From assembly GCA_038502055.1 (NCBI GenBank), contig JAXRKN010000043.1, forward strand, positions 6,758,001 to 6,822,000: a stretch of DNA of 64,000 nucleotides. The letters are read 5' to 3'. The notes below the pieces were generated by a model, which worked only from the letters and a program-made list of their open reading frames with translations, had not been told where the DNA came from and did no database searches. This DNA comes from Tanytarsus gracilentus (Eukaryota; Arthropoda; Insecta; Diptera; Chironomidae). The first letter of the stretch is position 1, and every line of letters starts with the position of its first letter. A program made the position numbers and the translations under genes. Positions 63,589 to 64,000 of this stretch are shown here, piece after piece.

Positions 63589-64000
63589 CTGTAATGTAAA
63601 GGAGAAAAATTAATGATTAATTCAATCCGTAGCGTGTGTTTAATATGTCAAAATAATCTTTTAATGATCGAGATGACTTTAATGGCTTTTTGTAAAAGAT
63701 TAAGCTGAGTGGAGTCATTAGATGTAAATATTTTTTTTTAAGTTTTGATCAATTAAGATTTTATAAAACATTTTTAATTACTTATAAAATTGCATAGAAA
63801 AATCTAATCAGAAAAATCTTAAAAAGTTTGAGGTTCGAATCCTAAAAATTAACTGAAAAATATAGATTGTTGGGTCTCTTTTAAAATCCTTTTTGCTAAT
63901 TTCAAAATTGGAAATTTTTAATAATTTTAATTAATTTTTTGTTAAATTTGTAAAAACAATTTTCTCTCAATAAAAAGCACTAAATTAAATTATGGTCGCC
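63589..64000 (-). other. ems intron (continues beyond window)
   Basis: AT-rich intronic sequence upstream of the homeobox exon. It contains one copy of the 14-mer AGGTTCGAATCCTA at 63831-63844. Confidence 0.6.

Noticed and set aside
1..64000. CRISPR arrays, rRNA genes, prokaryotic operons, known microRNAs
   Set aside because: The window is animal nuclear DNA; no regularly spaced identical repeats, rRNA sequence or familiar microRNA seed-plus-hairpin was seen.

Overview
The window is AT-rich nuclear DNA from an insect, most likely a nematoceran fly (midge or mosquito type). The evidence is GT-AG introns often only 50-70 bp long, dipteran-type flotillin-2 and empty spiracles proteins, and a multi-copy GMC oxidoreductase cluster inside flotillin-2. 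Such a cluster in a flotillin-2 intron is a documented conserved arrangement in insects. I cannot name the species.

Layout. (1) 1-23469: non-coding DNA read as a large 5' intron of flotillin-2 (+ strand; its first coding exon was not found). It contains GMC oxidoreductase genes, all on the - strand: gene 1 (3185-6732), cassette 2 (10657-12279, no FAD-binding N-terminus of its own), gene 3 (12481-14881), gene 4 (15453-17697) and gene 5 (18045-20389). A retrotransposon-like insertion with a perfect 19-bp target-site duplication (20796-22004) lies just upstream of gene 5. (2) 23470-31151: the flotillin-2 exons, with a candidate internal promoter and a short hydrophobic ORF at 27.6-28.0 kb. (3) 34270-36415 (-): a secreted, Ala/Gln-rich coiled-coil protein that looks like the insect DUF745 family, with a good TATA promoter. 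(4) 41890-43914 (-): a complete p21-activated kinase, best matched to Pak3. (5) 43915-62570: an 18.6-kb stretch without genes, holding a TTCC-rich tract, a tandem duplication, two copies of a hairpin (MITE-like) element and candidate regulatory islands. (6) 62571-63588 (-): the last three exons of the homeobox gene empty spiracles; its 5' part lies beyond the window.

The most interesting signals are these. Genes 2 and 3 probably form one transcription unit: three 5' exons encoding the FAD-binding region could splice, through a GC-AG donor, to either of two complete catalytic cassettes, each with its own poly(A) signal. In gene 1 the active-site histidine is encoded by a 12-nt microexon. A 163-bp inverted-repeat element occurs twice. 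A 14-mer containing a perfect Pol III B-box occurs three times without any tRNA. Exon coordinates were derived by hand from splice consensus plus reading frame; every multi-exon chain keeps frame through to its stop codon. No database search or transcript data were available.
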